From Sphingomonadales bacterium (GTDB lineage Bacteria > Bacteroidota > Bacteroidia > Chitinophagales > Chitinophagaceae): 64,000 bases of DNA. Position 1 is the stretch's first letter, and each line of letters starts with the position of its first letter. The stretch spans positions 1 through 64,000 of the forward strand of contig VHAT01000005.1 of the NCBI GenBank assembly GCA_016872195.1. Reading direction: 5' to 3'. Under the pieces are notes generated by a model. It was not told the DNA's origin and ran no database searches. It worked only from the letters and a program-made list of their open reading frames with translations. A program made the translations under genes and the position numbers. Below, piece after piece: positions 54,474 through 62,811 of this stretch.

Positions 54474-54992
54474 ATGAGCTCAGAATCAAAAGTTTATTTC
54501 TTCTTCGAGAAACGGGGGTTCTCCTTAACTAAAAGGGCCTTGCTAAAGTCTTTTATTGAAACACTGTTTAAGAAAGAGAAAACCCCACTTGAGTCGATTA
54601 ATTATGTTTTTTGCTCCGACAAAAGACTTTTAGAGATAAATAGGGGCTACCTACGCCACGATTATTACACCGATATTATAAGTTTTGACCTTTCTGGGCA
54701 CGGCGAACCCCCGCACAAGGCTGGCTCACCAGCAAGGGCTTCCGGAAATCGCAAGGTAAAGGGGGCGCCAGGTAAGGTGGCGGAGATCTATATAAGCGTA
54801 GACCGGGTTAGAGCTAATGCGAAAAAGATGGGTGTCTCCTTTAGTAATGAGCTACACCGGGTAATCTTTCATGGCGCGCTCCATATTTGTGGCTATAAAG
54901 ACAAAAAAGTATCAGAAAGGCTCACAATGCGTAAAAAGGAGGATCAATACCTTGTCTTATGGGGGTTTGTTCCACGTGGAACAAGGGCATAA
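54474..54992 (+). CDS. ybeY: Endoribonuclease YbeY (16S rRNA maturation)
   Basis: 172 residues from the ATG at 54474. The metal-site block is HRVIFHGALHICGYKDKK: two His of the usual HGxLHLxGYDH triad are present, while the third falls in KDKK, which I recall as normal for Bacteroidetes YbeY. Between TDIISFDLS (about 66-74) and VAEIYISVDRV (102-112) there are 27 extra residues (GHGEPPHKAGSPARASGNRK followed by VKGAPGK) encoded by GC-rich DNA with a hairpin. This loop is usually only a few residues. The enzyme acts in 16S rRNA 3' processing. It lies before mnmG. Confidence 0.85.
   Translation: MSSESKVYFFFEKRGFSLTKRALLKSFIETLFKKEKTPLESINYVFCSDKRLLEINRGYLRHDYYTDIISFDLSGHGEPPHKAGSPARASGNRKVKGAPGKVAEIYISVDRVRANAKKMGVSFSNELHRVIFHGALHICGYKDKKVSERLTMRKKEDQYLVLWGFVPRGTRA
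54696..54776 (+). repeat. GC-rich in-frame insertion in ybeY, with hairpin
   Basis: Codons 75-101 of ybeY are markedly GC-richer than the gene around them. GCTGG (54720-54724), CTCA, CCAGC (54729-54733) forms a perfect 5-bp hairpin. This fits insertion of a small palindromic element in frame. I did not see a second copy in the window. Confidence 0.35.
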
Positions 54993-55055
54993 TGGTTTAA
55001 TACATACTCCGGCATTTAATAGGTGTCTCCCCGCAACCCATAGGCGCTTTCGCGT

Positions 55056-55063
55056 TATCTTTG
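55056..55063 (+). promoter_or_regulatory. -7 box directly before mnmG
   Basis: TATCTTTG matches TAnnTTTG and ends 6 nt before the ATG at 55070. A transcript from it would be leaderless. No -33 TTTG at 19-21 bp, so it may be weak, and read-through from ybeY is also possible. Confidence 0.35.
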
Positions 55064-55069
55064 CAGCGC

Positions 55070-56932
55070 ATGTTCAAAGAATACGATGTTATTGTGGTTG
55101 GAGCCGGTCATGCCGGCTGCGAGGCGGCGGCTGCCGCCGCCAATATGGGCTCTTCTACCCTATTGGTTACCATGAATATGCAAACTATTGCCCAAATGAG
55201 TTGCAATCCCGCGATGGGCGGCATTGCGAAGGGTCAAATTGTAAGAGAAATTGATGCCCTGGGCGGCTATTCGGGTATCGTAACAGATCTATCTACCATT
55301 CAGTTTAGGATGCTCAACCGGAGCAAGGGTCCCGCCATGTGGAGCCCGCGTGCTCAAAACGACAGAATGCTTTTTCACCTGAAATGGCGTGAAATGCTTG
55401 AAAATACCACCAACTTAGACTTCTATCAAGATATGGTGGTGGGATTATTGATCAAAGGGTCTGTTTGCTACGGCGTAAGAACGGGCCTGGGTCACGAGAT
55501 TAAAGCAAAGTCGGTCGTTTTGACCAACGGAACCTTTTTGAATGGAATCGTGCACATTGGTGAAAAGAATTTTGGGGGCGGCAGAATGGCGGAAAAAGCA
55601 GCTACGGGAATTACAGAACAGCTTGTAAATCATGGGTTTGAAAGTGATCGCCTTAAAACAGGAACCCCCCCTCGAATAGACGGCAGAAGCTTGGACTATA
55701 CTAAAATGGAGGAGCAGCCTGGTGATGAGCTAGTCACTGGGTTTTCGTACACCGAAACACCGAAACCCACAAAACAAAGAAGCTGCTGGATCGCTTACAC
55801 CAATAATGATGTACACGAAAAACTCAAATCGGGTTTTGATCGCAGCCCCATGTTCGCCGGACGTATAGATGGTGTTGGCCCCCGTTACTGTCCCAGCATA
55901 GAAGACAAGATCAATCGCTTTGCCGAAAGAGATCGGCACCAGCTTTTTATTGAGCCAGAGGGGTGGAATACGGTGGAAATCTATGTAAATGGGTTTTCAA
56001 CCTCGCTTCCAGAAGAGGTTCAATACGATGCTCTTCGTAAAATTAATGGTTTTGAAAACGTTAAGATGTTCAGGCCGGGGTATGCAATAGAATATGATTT
56101 TTTTCCACCCACCCAGTTGAACTACTCCCTCGAAACAAAGCTCCTTAAAAACCTGTTTTTTGCAGGACAAATTAACGGTACGACCGGATACGAAGAGGCG
56201 GCTTGTCAAGGCTTGATGGCTGGTATCAACGCGCATCGATCAGCGAAAAACCTCGAGCCTGTAATTTTAAAAAGAAGTGAGGCCTATATCGGGGTCTTGA
56301 TCGACGACCTGATCAGCAAAGGAACACAAGAGCCCTATCGCATGTTTACTTCACGGGCAGAATTCAGAACCTTGCTACGGCAAGACAATGCCGATCTGCG
56401 TTTGACCGATATCAGTTTTGCCTGGGGCTTAGCCACTAGAGACAGAACGGAAAAAGTACAAACAAAAAAAGAGGAGATTGAAAAAATTAAAAAAATTCTC
56501 TTCTCGTTATCGCTCGAACCGCAAGAAGTAAATGGTTGGCTACAACAAAAAAATTCGGCGCCCATAACAGAAAAACAAAAGGCGCAAAAGATCTTATTGC
56601 GCCCCGACGTATCGCTCGAAGAGTTTGCTACATCCATACAAAAAGTTGGAGATGCCCTGTTTTCGTTTACAAAAGAAAGTATAGGACAAGCCTCTATACA
56701 GATCAAGTACGAAGTATATATAGAGAAAGAAAAAGAGCTGGTGCAGCGGATGGCACAACTAGAAGAGTTGGAGATCCCAGAAAGCTTCGACTACTTGAAG
56801 CTTTCCTCGTTGGGCAACGAGGCGCGTGAAAAACTAATTCGGGTGCGGCCAAGAACGCTCGGGCAGGCGAGTCGTATTTCGGGAATTAATCCCAGTGATG
56901 TGCAGATACTAATGGTATATATGGGCCGCTAG
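55070..56932 (+). CDS. mnmG: tRNA uridine 5-carboxymethylaminomethyl modification enzyme MnmG (GidA)
   Basis: 620 residues. The FAD site is VVGAGHAGCEAA (10-20). Further motifs are MSCNPAMGGIAKGQIVREID (quoted without flanks), NRSKGPAMWSPRAQ, LTNGTFLNG, GGGRMAEKA and RLKTGTPPRIDGRSLDY; C-terminal FAGQINGTTGYEEAACQGL and the helical tRNA-binding domain end with SGINPSDVQILMVYMGR. With MnmE it modifies U34 of several tRNAs. In many bacteria gidA lies near oriC; a candidate origin lies 6 kb downstream. Its end is 32 bp from the convergent ATP-grasp-SET gene. Confidence 0.97.
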   Translation: MFKEYDVIVVGAGHAGCEAAAAAANMGSSTLLVTMNMQTIAQMSCNPAMGGIAKGQIVREIDALGGYSGIVTDLSTIQFRMLNRSKGPAMWSPRAQNDRMLFHLKWREMLENTTNLDFYQDMVVGLLIKGSVCYGVRTGLGHEIKAKSVVLTNGTFLNGIVHIGEKNFGGGRMAEKAATGITEQLVNHGFESDRLKTGTPPRIDGRSLDYTKMEEQPGDELVTGFSYTETPKPTKQRSCWIAYTNNDVHEKLKSGFDRSPMFAGRIDGVGPRYCPSIEDKINRFAERDRHQLFIEPEGWNTVEIYVNGFSTSLPEEVQYDALRKINGFENVKMFRPGYAIEYDFFPPTQLNYSLETKLLKNLFFAGQINGTTGYEEAACQGLMAGINAHRSAKNLEPVILKRSEAYIGVLIDDLISKGTQEPYRMFTSRAEFRTLLRQDNADLRLTDISFAWGLATRDRTEKVQTKKEEIEKIKKILFSLSLEPQEVNGWLQQKNSAPITEKQKAQKILLRPDVSLEEFATSIQKVGDALFSFTKESIGQASIQIKYEVYIEKEKELVQRMAQLEELEIPESFDYLKLSSLGNEAREKLIRVRPRTLGQASRISGINPSDVQILMVYMGR

Positions 56933-56963
56933 TCTATTCTATACAATATATCCTATACGACAA

Positions 56964-58397
56964 CTAGTCTTTCTTATTTCGATCCTGCTCTCTTTTGGTG
57001 AGCGTATTGCCCTCGGGACCACTAATAGTGCCCCGACAATTGTTACTTCCACAACCACAGGTAAAGGGCTCCATGCGAGGGTCCAAGAAGGTCGCATAGT
57101 CTAATGTGAGTTCCTCGTTTGCCATTATGGCCCGTGTCGTGCATACATTCAACCCGTCGAAAACGGTATTGGCATTACAGCTGTGATTTTGTGGAGCCCA
57201 GCTGGCCGGATCTTCGTCCCAAAGGGCAAACACTTCTTCGCTTATTGGATAAGCATAGCGACGAAATCGCAACTGCTGTTCGCTGTTCCAACTCTTATCG
57301 ATATACCGTTTAGTCACCAGCCGTTGTGCGCGCTCTTCGCCGCAGTAGATCACTTCGCCTGCCGCTATGTTTCGGGTGGCATAAATCCCGTAGCCCGATA
57401 TGGAATCTCCTTTTACATAGTAGGGCTTTTGCTTTCGTTGATGGCGCGCAATACCCTCATTGATGATCTGCTCTAAAAAGCCACGCTTGCCCGCAGGGTC
57501 GTAATTAAGTATATAATCGGCCGACCCCTCGTATCCATCCTCATAAAACACAGAGCAGGTTAGGTTCATTTCCAAAAAATAAAGCTCGCCCTTGTTATTA
57601 ACCCGAAAATCGAGCCGCCCATATCCTACACAACCAGCCGTAATAAATATTTTTTTGCTCGCGTCGCGTAGTGCTAGCTCGAGCGCAGGGTCGTTGCAGG
57701 GTATATTCGAAGCGGGGTGAAGCGCCGATGTTTTTAGCGCATAGGTCTTAAATGCATCTCCCTCCGGAAAAATATATTCTACCGGCTTGTAGACAATACA
57801 ATCGCCGGGCTTGCTGTCGGCGGCAACCAATACAGTAAACTCGCGACCCTCAATATACTCTTCGATCAACACGCGATCGAATTCTTCCAAAAGGGATCGA
57901 CATTTATTTTCGAGCGCTTCTTTGTCTACGACCAACGAATCTCTCCCCACACCCAGGCTGTCACCCGCATAGGCTGGCTTAACAAAAAGAGGAAAACGAA
58001 GCGCAGACAACACGGATTCTATTTCAGAAAGGTGGGTAATTGCTCGATATGCTGGGGTAGGAACATCCTCACAATAGGATACATACTTCATCAACTCTTT
58101 GGGAAGATCATATACGCGAGAAGGGGGGCCGGTAAAGGGAAGGTTGAGTGTTTCGAGAGCATAGATCACGTCTACCCCGGGCACCTCCCAATCGGGATAA
58201 CCCTCGCAAAGGTTGACAAAAATATCGTACTGCTTTTTTGATAACGCTCGTAGCTGCTTGTGAGTAGTAAGCTTATTTAAAAAGACGTGGTCTACTTCGG
58301 CACCGGGTAATAGGCGAGCAAGATTCCGGGGTGGATCATAATTCTTATAATCTACTCCCGTTGTCGAATAATCCGGTTGCAACACACACACTCTCAC
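56964..58397 (-). CDS. ATP-grasp ligase fused to a SET methyltransferase domain
   Basis: 477 residues from a GTG at 58395-58397 that shares its G with the TAG of the upstream gene (TAGTG overlap). Residues 1-320 are a D-Ala-D-Ala ligase-like ATP-grasp: VNLCEGYPDWEVPGVDVIYA, FPLFVKPAYAGDSLGVGRD (137-153), LIEEYIEGREFTVLV, GRLDFRVNNKGELYFLEMN (260-278, metal-binding Glu and Asn). Residues 325-460 are a SET domain: GYGIYATRNIAAGEVI, NHSC (404-407), LTLDYATF, and a post-SET CxCx4C (C447, C449, C454). The ligase should join an amine to a carboxylate with ATP; the SET part should methylate Lys or another amine. Substrates unknown. Confidence 0.85.
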   Translation of the reverse strand: MRVCVLQPDYSTTGVDYKNYDPPRNLARLLPGAEVDHVFLNKLTTHKQLRALSKKQYDIFVNLCEGYPDWEVPGVDVIYALETLNLPFTGPPSRVYDLPKELMKYVSYCEDVPTPAYRAITHLSEIESVLSALRFPLFVKPAYAGDSLGVGRDSLVVDKEALENKCRSLLEEFDRVLIEEYIEGREFTVLVAADSKPGDCIVYKPVEYIFPEGDAFKTYALKTSALHPASNIPCNDPALELALRDASKKIFITAGCVGYGRLDFRVNNKGELYFLEMNLTCSVFYEDGYEGSADYILNYDPAGKRGFLEQIINEGIARHQRKQKPYYVKGDSISGYGIYATRNIAAGEVIYCGEERAQRLVTKRYIDKSWNSEQQLRFRRYAYPISEEVFALWDEDPASWAPQNHSCNANTVFDGLNVCTTRAIMANEELTLDYATFLDPRMEPFTCGCGSNNCRGTISGPEGNTLTKREQDRNKKD

Positions 58398-59533
58398 TAT
58401 ACAGCTTTTGCTTTTTTACTTTTGATGGCTTGTGGCATTTCGGCCCGGGTAATGGCATCGAACAAAATAGCTTCAATAACTTTTGAGTAGCTGATCTTGG
58501 ATGCTTTGATGATGGCCCCTATAGAGGTATAGTTTTCGTCTTCGCTAAGTCCGCATTGCGCGTTGGCCTCCAGTACATAGAGCTGGCCAGTATCGCTGTC
58601 TTGTCTAATGTCGATTCGTGTATATCCCCTTCCGCCCAGGGCGGCATACGCCTCGAGGCTTAGTTGTTGCAGTTTTTTTCGGAGTGTGGCGGAAACGGGG
58701 CCATACTCATAAAAATTTTCTTGTTGGGGCATGGGGGCTTCGTCTTCATATATTTCCCAAAGCCGGTCAAAAGAAAGAAAACGTTCTGTGTCGGGTAAAG
58801 ACGGATGAAATAGTCTTTCGACGGGTTCATATACCCTACATCCGGGAAGATGGTTAGAAGACCCGGTTATAAAGGTGGTGAACTCGGGTCCCTTTACGAA
58901 CTTCTCTACAAAAAGACCGTCGGCTAGCAGGTTCCAGCCCCGATATCCTGTTGATAACTCTTTTACGCGTTGGTGTAACTCCTCTTCGCTATTCACCACG
59001 TTTTTTACTGAAACCCCCATGCTTCCGCCCGATACGGCCGGTTTGATGATCATCGGGGTGCCCACCCGCCCACATACCCCTTTTAAAGAAGAGGGGCGCC
59101 CACTGATCAACTTCCAAGGGGCTGTCGATACACCGGCCTTATCAAAAGCCCGCTTCATGGGTATTTTTGAGGTGGTAATATTATAAAAGTGCTGGTCCGA
59201 GCCAGTATAAACCAGCCCATGCTCTTGCAGGGCGTCTATTACCGATACGCCGGGTGCACCATTTATTTCATCTCCATCACAAAGGTTTAGAACAAGGGGT
59301 TGGTGCTTCTTTCCGGTTTTTGCAATACTGGCAATCGTGGTCCTAAAATTTTTCAGGGTTACGGGTGTCCAAGTCCAACCCACGCCTAATTCTGAAAAAA
59401 CAACCTCATACTCTTTTATACTGTGTGTAAAGTCGTAGTAGTGAGAAAGGTTGGGGTCGTTGGTTTCCAGCTCGGGGGCTAAAACCCAAACATGATAAGC
59501 GGAGAGGTCAACGGGGGGGGTGCTGTGCTTCAT
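58397..59533 (-). CDS. ATP-grasp ligase (D-Ala-D-Ala ligase-like)
   Basis: 378 residues. ATP-grasp parts: NLCDGDEINGAPGVSVIDAL (83-102), MIIKPAVSGGSMGVSVK (161-177), FVEKFVKGPEFTTFI, RIDIR (306-310) and VLEANAQCGLSEDENYTS (320-337). It is a paralogue of the ligase part of the next gene (both have the GxPGVxVIxALE-type loop). True Ddl motifs for D-Ala binding (NTIPG) are lacking, so this is not Ddl. It sits between the two SET-encoding genes: 4 bp after the SET gene and overlapping the ATP-grasp-SET gene by one base. A divalent-metal carboxylate-amine ligase of unknown product. Confidence 0.85.
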   Translation of the reverse strand: MKHSTPPVDLSAYHVWVLAPELETNDPNLSHYYDFTHSIKEYEVVFSELGVGWTWTPVTLKNFRTTIASIAKTGKKHQPLVLNLCDGDEINGAPGVSVIDALQEHGLVYTGSDQHFYNITTSKIPMKRAFDKAGVSTAPWKLISGRPSSLKGVCGRVGTPMIIKPAVSGGSMGVSVKNVVNSEEELHQRVKELSTGYRGWNLLADGLFVEKFVKGPEFTTFITGSSNHLPGCRVYEPVERLFHPSLPDTERFLSFDRLWEIYEDEAPMPQQENFYEYGPVSATLRKKLQQLSLEAYAALGGRGYTRIDIRQDSDTGQLYVLEANAQCGLSEDENYTSIGAIIKASKISYSKVIEAILFDAITRAEMPQAIKSKKAKAV

Positions 59534-59537
59534 TCGA

Positions 59538-60044
59538 TCAGGCCACTTTTTTGCGGGCTTTACGGGTAAGGCGCTGTGTGATGTAATCGGTAAACCGATA
59601 CTTTGTTACTTGCTCCCGGTTTAGAAAGGACGCGCCCCTGACCTCGCCAATGCAAGAGGGGGTTCCACAAAAACAGCGAAAGGGTTGTTGCATTTCCCAC
59701 TCGGTGGAGGGATAAAAAAACCCAAGCTCTTCACCTGCGGCAATAGGTGTAAGCGCGACCAACTTCATGGTAGTGGTATCAAAAAAACAATTGGGTTCAC
59801 AACTGTGGTTGATGTACTGCAAATAAGAAGGTTGCAGTGTGATGTGCTTGTTGGTTCCGGTTTGCACAGTCAAATACGTTGGTCTCGAAGAAATACTTCC
59901 TGAACCAAACGAAGCAATTTCTTCTCCTTGTTTGTAGGCGCGTTTTGTAAAAAAACAACGTTGCTGATTAGTCTGATTCAGTCTGGTTTCTGCAAAACCG
60001 TGATCTTCTACCAGCTGGTAGTGTGTTATGAGTTCGGCTGTCAT
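59538..60044 (-). CDS. Stand-alone SET-domain methyltransferase
   Basis: 168 residues, little more than a SET domain. Motifs: RCFFTKRAYKQGEEIASFG at the N-half, QYINHSCEPNC (NHSC at 79-82), PIAAGEELGFFYPSTEW, and post-SET C124, C126, C131 (RCFCGTPSCIG). SET enzymes transfer methyl from SAM to Lys; bacterial ones have few known substrates. It is first in the SET, ATP-grasp, ATP-grasp-SET operon. Near its start the minus strand has TATCTTTC (one mismatch from TAnnTTTG) at 60061-60068, a weak promoter candidate. Confidence 0.85.
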   Translation of the reverse strand: MTAELITHYQLVEDHGFAETRLNQTNQQRCFFTKRAYKQGEEIASFGSGSISSRPTYLTVQTGTNKHITLQPSYLQYINHSCEPNCFFDTTTMKLVALTPIAAGEELGFFYPSTEWEMQQPFRCFCGTPSCIGEVRGASFLNREQVTKYRFTDYITQRLTRKARKKVA

Positions 60045-60128
60045 GGGGTAGTAATCTATAGGAAAGATAGACTGCGATCGCGTTGGTTTGAGCGTTGTTG
60101 CACTAATGTGAATAAGTCAACAATAACC

Positions 60129-60638
60129 TTACCGGGGTTTCTTATAAACTGGTACGGTACTACAGGGTTCTCCGTACATCAGGGTCTTTACGATTGGTAA
60201 AAGGCGCTTGGTAATTTCAGCAAAAGCAAACTCTCCAATGGGGGTGTCGCCACAGCCCTTTACAATAACTCGCTGATCCGTATAACTAGCGAGGTCAGCA
60301 GCATCTATGTTCTTTAAAAAGAGATGTTTGAGCAGCTCTTGTTCTGTTCCCATATACAGGTCGGAGCAGACGGGTTGCAAATAGCTCGATAATAACATAT
60401 AGGCCCAAACGGGTATAATAGCATCGGCCGAACAGGTAATAGCAACGGCTTTGCCTTTATACAAAGACCAATCTGCTTGCTTTAGCGACTCTCGAAACTC
60501 TTTTTCCTTTACGATCAGGCCCATAAAAAGATAGTCCTTGATATCGAAAAGGGCAATCTCTTGTTTGGGATACCACTGTTCCAGATCTAGTGATATCAGA
60601 CCGCTTTCTGCCACCTTATTGACAATCCGGTCAGTCAT
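60129..60638 (-). CDS. DUF2480-family protein
   Basis: 169 residues matching the DUF2480 family of Bacteroidetes: IVNKVAESGLISLDLEQWYP, LFDIKDYLFMGLIVKEKEFR, ADWSLYKGKAVAITCSADAI and IVKTLMYGEPCSTVPVYKK. Three Cys (in CSADA, KGCG, EPCS) look conserved. Function unknown. It starts 12 bp after the ppiD-like gene and lies 84 bp before the SET gene, so it could be the first gene of that operon or the last of the ppiD unit. Confidence 0.85.
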   Translation of the reverse strand: MTDRIVNKVAESGLISLDLEQWYPKQEIALFDIKDYLFMGLIVKEKEFRESLKQADWSLYKGKAVAITCSADAIIPVWAYMLLSSYLQPVCSDLYMGTEQELLKHLFLKNIDAADLASYTDQRVIVKGCGDTPIGEFAFAEITKRLLPIVKTLMYGEPCSTVPVYKKPR

Positions 60639-60650
60639 AGGGCTGTTTGA

Positions 60651-62771
60651 TTAATAGCGGTTTTGTCGCTTGTCTTTGATTTTTGCGGCATTGCGCAAAA
60701 TTCCAACGGGGTTTTGGGGACTATATTGATTACTGAATGCTTGTACCGCCTGTAGGTAACGGCTTTGACGAAAGCTGTTGATATCGCCTTGCACCACCGG
60801 CGTTGTTCCGGCATCGTCCACACGAATAACAAAAACGCCGCTCAACCCCTCAATCGGGCCAACCAGGGCCTTGCCTTTATTGGCGGGGTTAAACGCGGCT
60901 CCAGTTACTCGGGGCTCATACCCAAAGGTTCCAGTTAGGGCTCCACCCATTCTGATGCTATCGGCCACCTCGATGGCCTTGCCACCCAATGTGGCGGCGG
61001 CCGCTTCTAAAGAGGCGAGGGTGCCCAGCTTTTTACTTATATAGGCGGCTTTCTTTTTGTTTCTCAAAAAGGGATCCACAGAGGCCTTTACAGTGTTAAC
61101 CGATGCGGTTCCTTCTTCTTGCACATCAAAAAGGGCGGCCACAACATAATTATTCTCGATTCTTTCGGGCTTTAAGACGTCTCCCTTGTCGGCATCGTAA
61201 ATAGCGCGAACAAAGGATCGGGAAGAACCGACGCCCCTTACCTCAAATGAGATGGGTGTAATGTCGGTGGCAACTCCTTTGAATAAGCCCTGCGGTTTTA
61301 TCTTTTCTTCATAGGCCTTTTCGAAAGAAGCCAAGTCTTTACTGTAGCTGGCAAACTCGTTTGCCTTGTTTAGGGCCGCATTGTCTGTTTCTTGGCTAAC
61401 GACGATCTCTTTAGAAAGTTGGGCTATCTTATACGCTGGTCCCGATCCTTTCTGTGATAATATTTCTACGTAATGAAAGCCAAAATCCGTTTTTACAATG
61501 CCTTTAGATCCAGTGCCGCGCAAAAAGATAAAATCGTTGAAGGGTCCTACCATTTGCCCAGAGGGAACATTCTCGTATTTGCCGCCTGTTGCTTTGCTTC
61601 CCTGATCGTCAGAGAAGTTAACCACCAAAGAGTCGAAGTTGGCGCCCCTGGCAACTGCTTTTTGTAGACTATCACAAAGATTGTATGCTGTTGCTGAGTC
61701 GCGCCTTTGTGTACTAATCAATATATGTCTAATAGAAACCGTATCGGGCATGGTTGTTTTGCCCACCATGCGAGCCAGTGTGTAGGTGCTCGCATCCAAA
61801 TAGGGACCATATACCTCACCCACGGGAGTTCTAAAGATTGAATCTCGCAGTTGAAGCTGAATCGCCTTGGCGCTAATGTATCCGTTGTAAAATTGTCCGC
61901 CTTCTCCAGCTAAAAATTGATCGAGGTCCTCGGCGGCGTTAAACCGATCCTTAAGGGTTGACACCTCGTTTCTTGTGGCCGCACTGTCGGAGGAAGAGGG
62001 GCTTGCGCTAAAGAGCACATAATATATACTGCGACTCTCTTGTTGCTTGAATTGGTTGGCGTGTTTTGAAATATAGTCTTGAATCTCCGCATCGCTAACG
62101 GTTACGGCGGAGTCTGGAATATTAGTATATAATTCTCTTACCAGCGAAATACGAGCCATTTGGCTACTTTCTGCATTTTGTTTTTCAATTACCCAACGGG
62201 GATAATTGGTCGTGGTTGAGAACAAAGAGGTATATTTTTCTGATTTGCGCATATTGGTTAGCGCCTTTATATAATTACTAATACCCGCCTTTTGCTCGGC
62301 CGTTCCCGTGCTCAGTAGTTGGTCGATATTTTGTTTGGCGAGTGCACCATTATAAAGACCGGTTTTGCTATCGCGAAACTGGTTTTGGAGGTCTTGGGGT
62401 GCGTTTACACCATATAGTATATCATCGCTTTCTTTCTGGGATACATTAATGCCTAGAACGCCTAGCTCTTGGTCCAAGAGAACCTCAGCAACCGATTGCC
62501 CCCAAGCTTGTTCAATAGCTTGCTGCGTCATGGCGGCATTTTGGGGGTAACCCTGGGCCTTCATATTTTCTTCGGCTTGAACAACTAATTTATTGAACTC
62601 TTCAAAAGCGATATCCTTTCCGTTTACAGAGCCAACCGACTTCTCTTGCTTATTTCCGGTCATATTAAGAAACTGGAAGCGGTCCATTAAAATAAAACCC
62701 ACCATCGCCAACACAACAAGAGCAATAGCAGGTATGGCGTACTTGTCTCTAATCGTCTGAATAATAGACAT
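60651..62771 (-). CDS. ppiD: PpiD/SurA-like periplasmic peptidyl-prolyl isomerase
   Basis: 706 residues from the ATG at 62769-62771. One N-terminal transmembrane helix (about 13-32: AIPAIALVVLAMVGFILM) anchors a periplasmic SurA_N-type domain (VNGKDIAFEEFNKLV, QAWGQSVAEVLLDQELGVLG), and a parvulin domain at about 345-440 (IRHILIS, ATGGKYENVPSGQMV, FGFHYVEIL). A second parvulin-like part may follow. It is an outer-membrane protein folding chaperone. The in-frame extension to 62894 is AT-rich and lacks similarity. Confidence 0.9.
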   Translation of the reverse strand: MSIIQTIRDKYAIPAIALVVLAMVGFILMDRFQFLNMTGNKQEKSVGSVNGKDIAFEEFNKLVVQAEENMKAQGYPQNAAMTQQAIEQAWGQSVAEVLLDQELGVLGINVSQKESDDILYGVNAPQDLQNQFRDSKTGLYNGALAKQNIDQLLSTGTAEQKAGISNYIKALTNMRKSEKYTSLFSTTTNYPRWVIEKQNAESSQMARISLVRELYTNIPDSAVTVSDAEIQDYISKHANQFKQQESRSIYYVLFSASPSSSDSAATRNEVSTLKDRFNAAEDLDQFLAGEGGQFYNGYISAKAIQLQLRDSIFRTPVGEVYGPYLDASTYTLARMVGKTTMPDTVSIRHILISTQRRDSATAYNLCDSLQKAVARGANFDSLVVNFSDDQGSKATGGKYENVPSGQMVGPFNDFIFLRGTGSKGIVKTDFGFHYVEILSQKGSGPAYKIAQLSKEIVVSQETDNAALNKANEFASYSKDLASFEKAYEEKIKPQGLFKGVATDITPISFEVRGVGSSRSFVRAIYDADKGDVLKPERIENNYVVAALFDVQEEGTASVNTVKASVDPFLRNKKKAAYISKKLGTLASLEAAAATLGGKAIEVADSIRMGGALTGTFGYEPRVTGAAFNPANKGKALVGPIEGLSGVFVIRVDDAGTTPVVQGDINSFRQSRYLQAVQAFSNQYSPQNPVGILRNAAKIKDKRQNRY

Positions 62772-62793
62772 AATATTATATATTAAAGGAGTG

Positions 62794-62801
62794 CAAAAAT
62801 A
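62794..62801 (-). promoter_or_regulatory. -7 box of the ppiD-like gene
   Basis: Minus strand TATTTTTG matches TAnnTTTG, 22 nt before the ATG at 62771. No -33 TTTG found. Confidence 0.35.
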
Positions 62802-62811
62802 GGGGAAAAAC

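Noticed and set aside
60077..60084. GCGATCGC, the cyanobacterial HIP1 palindrome
   Set aside because: A single copy was noticed; no iteration as in cyanobacteria.
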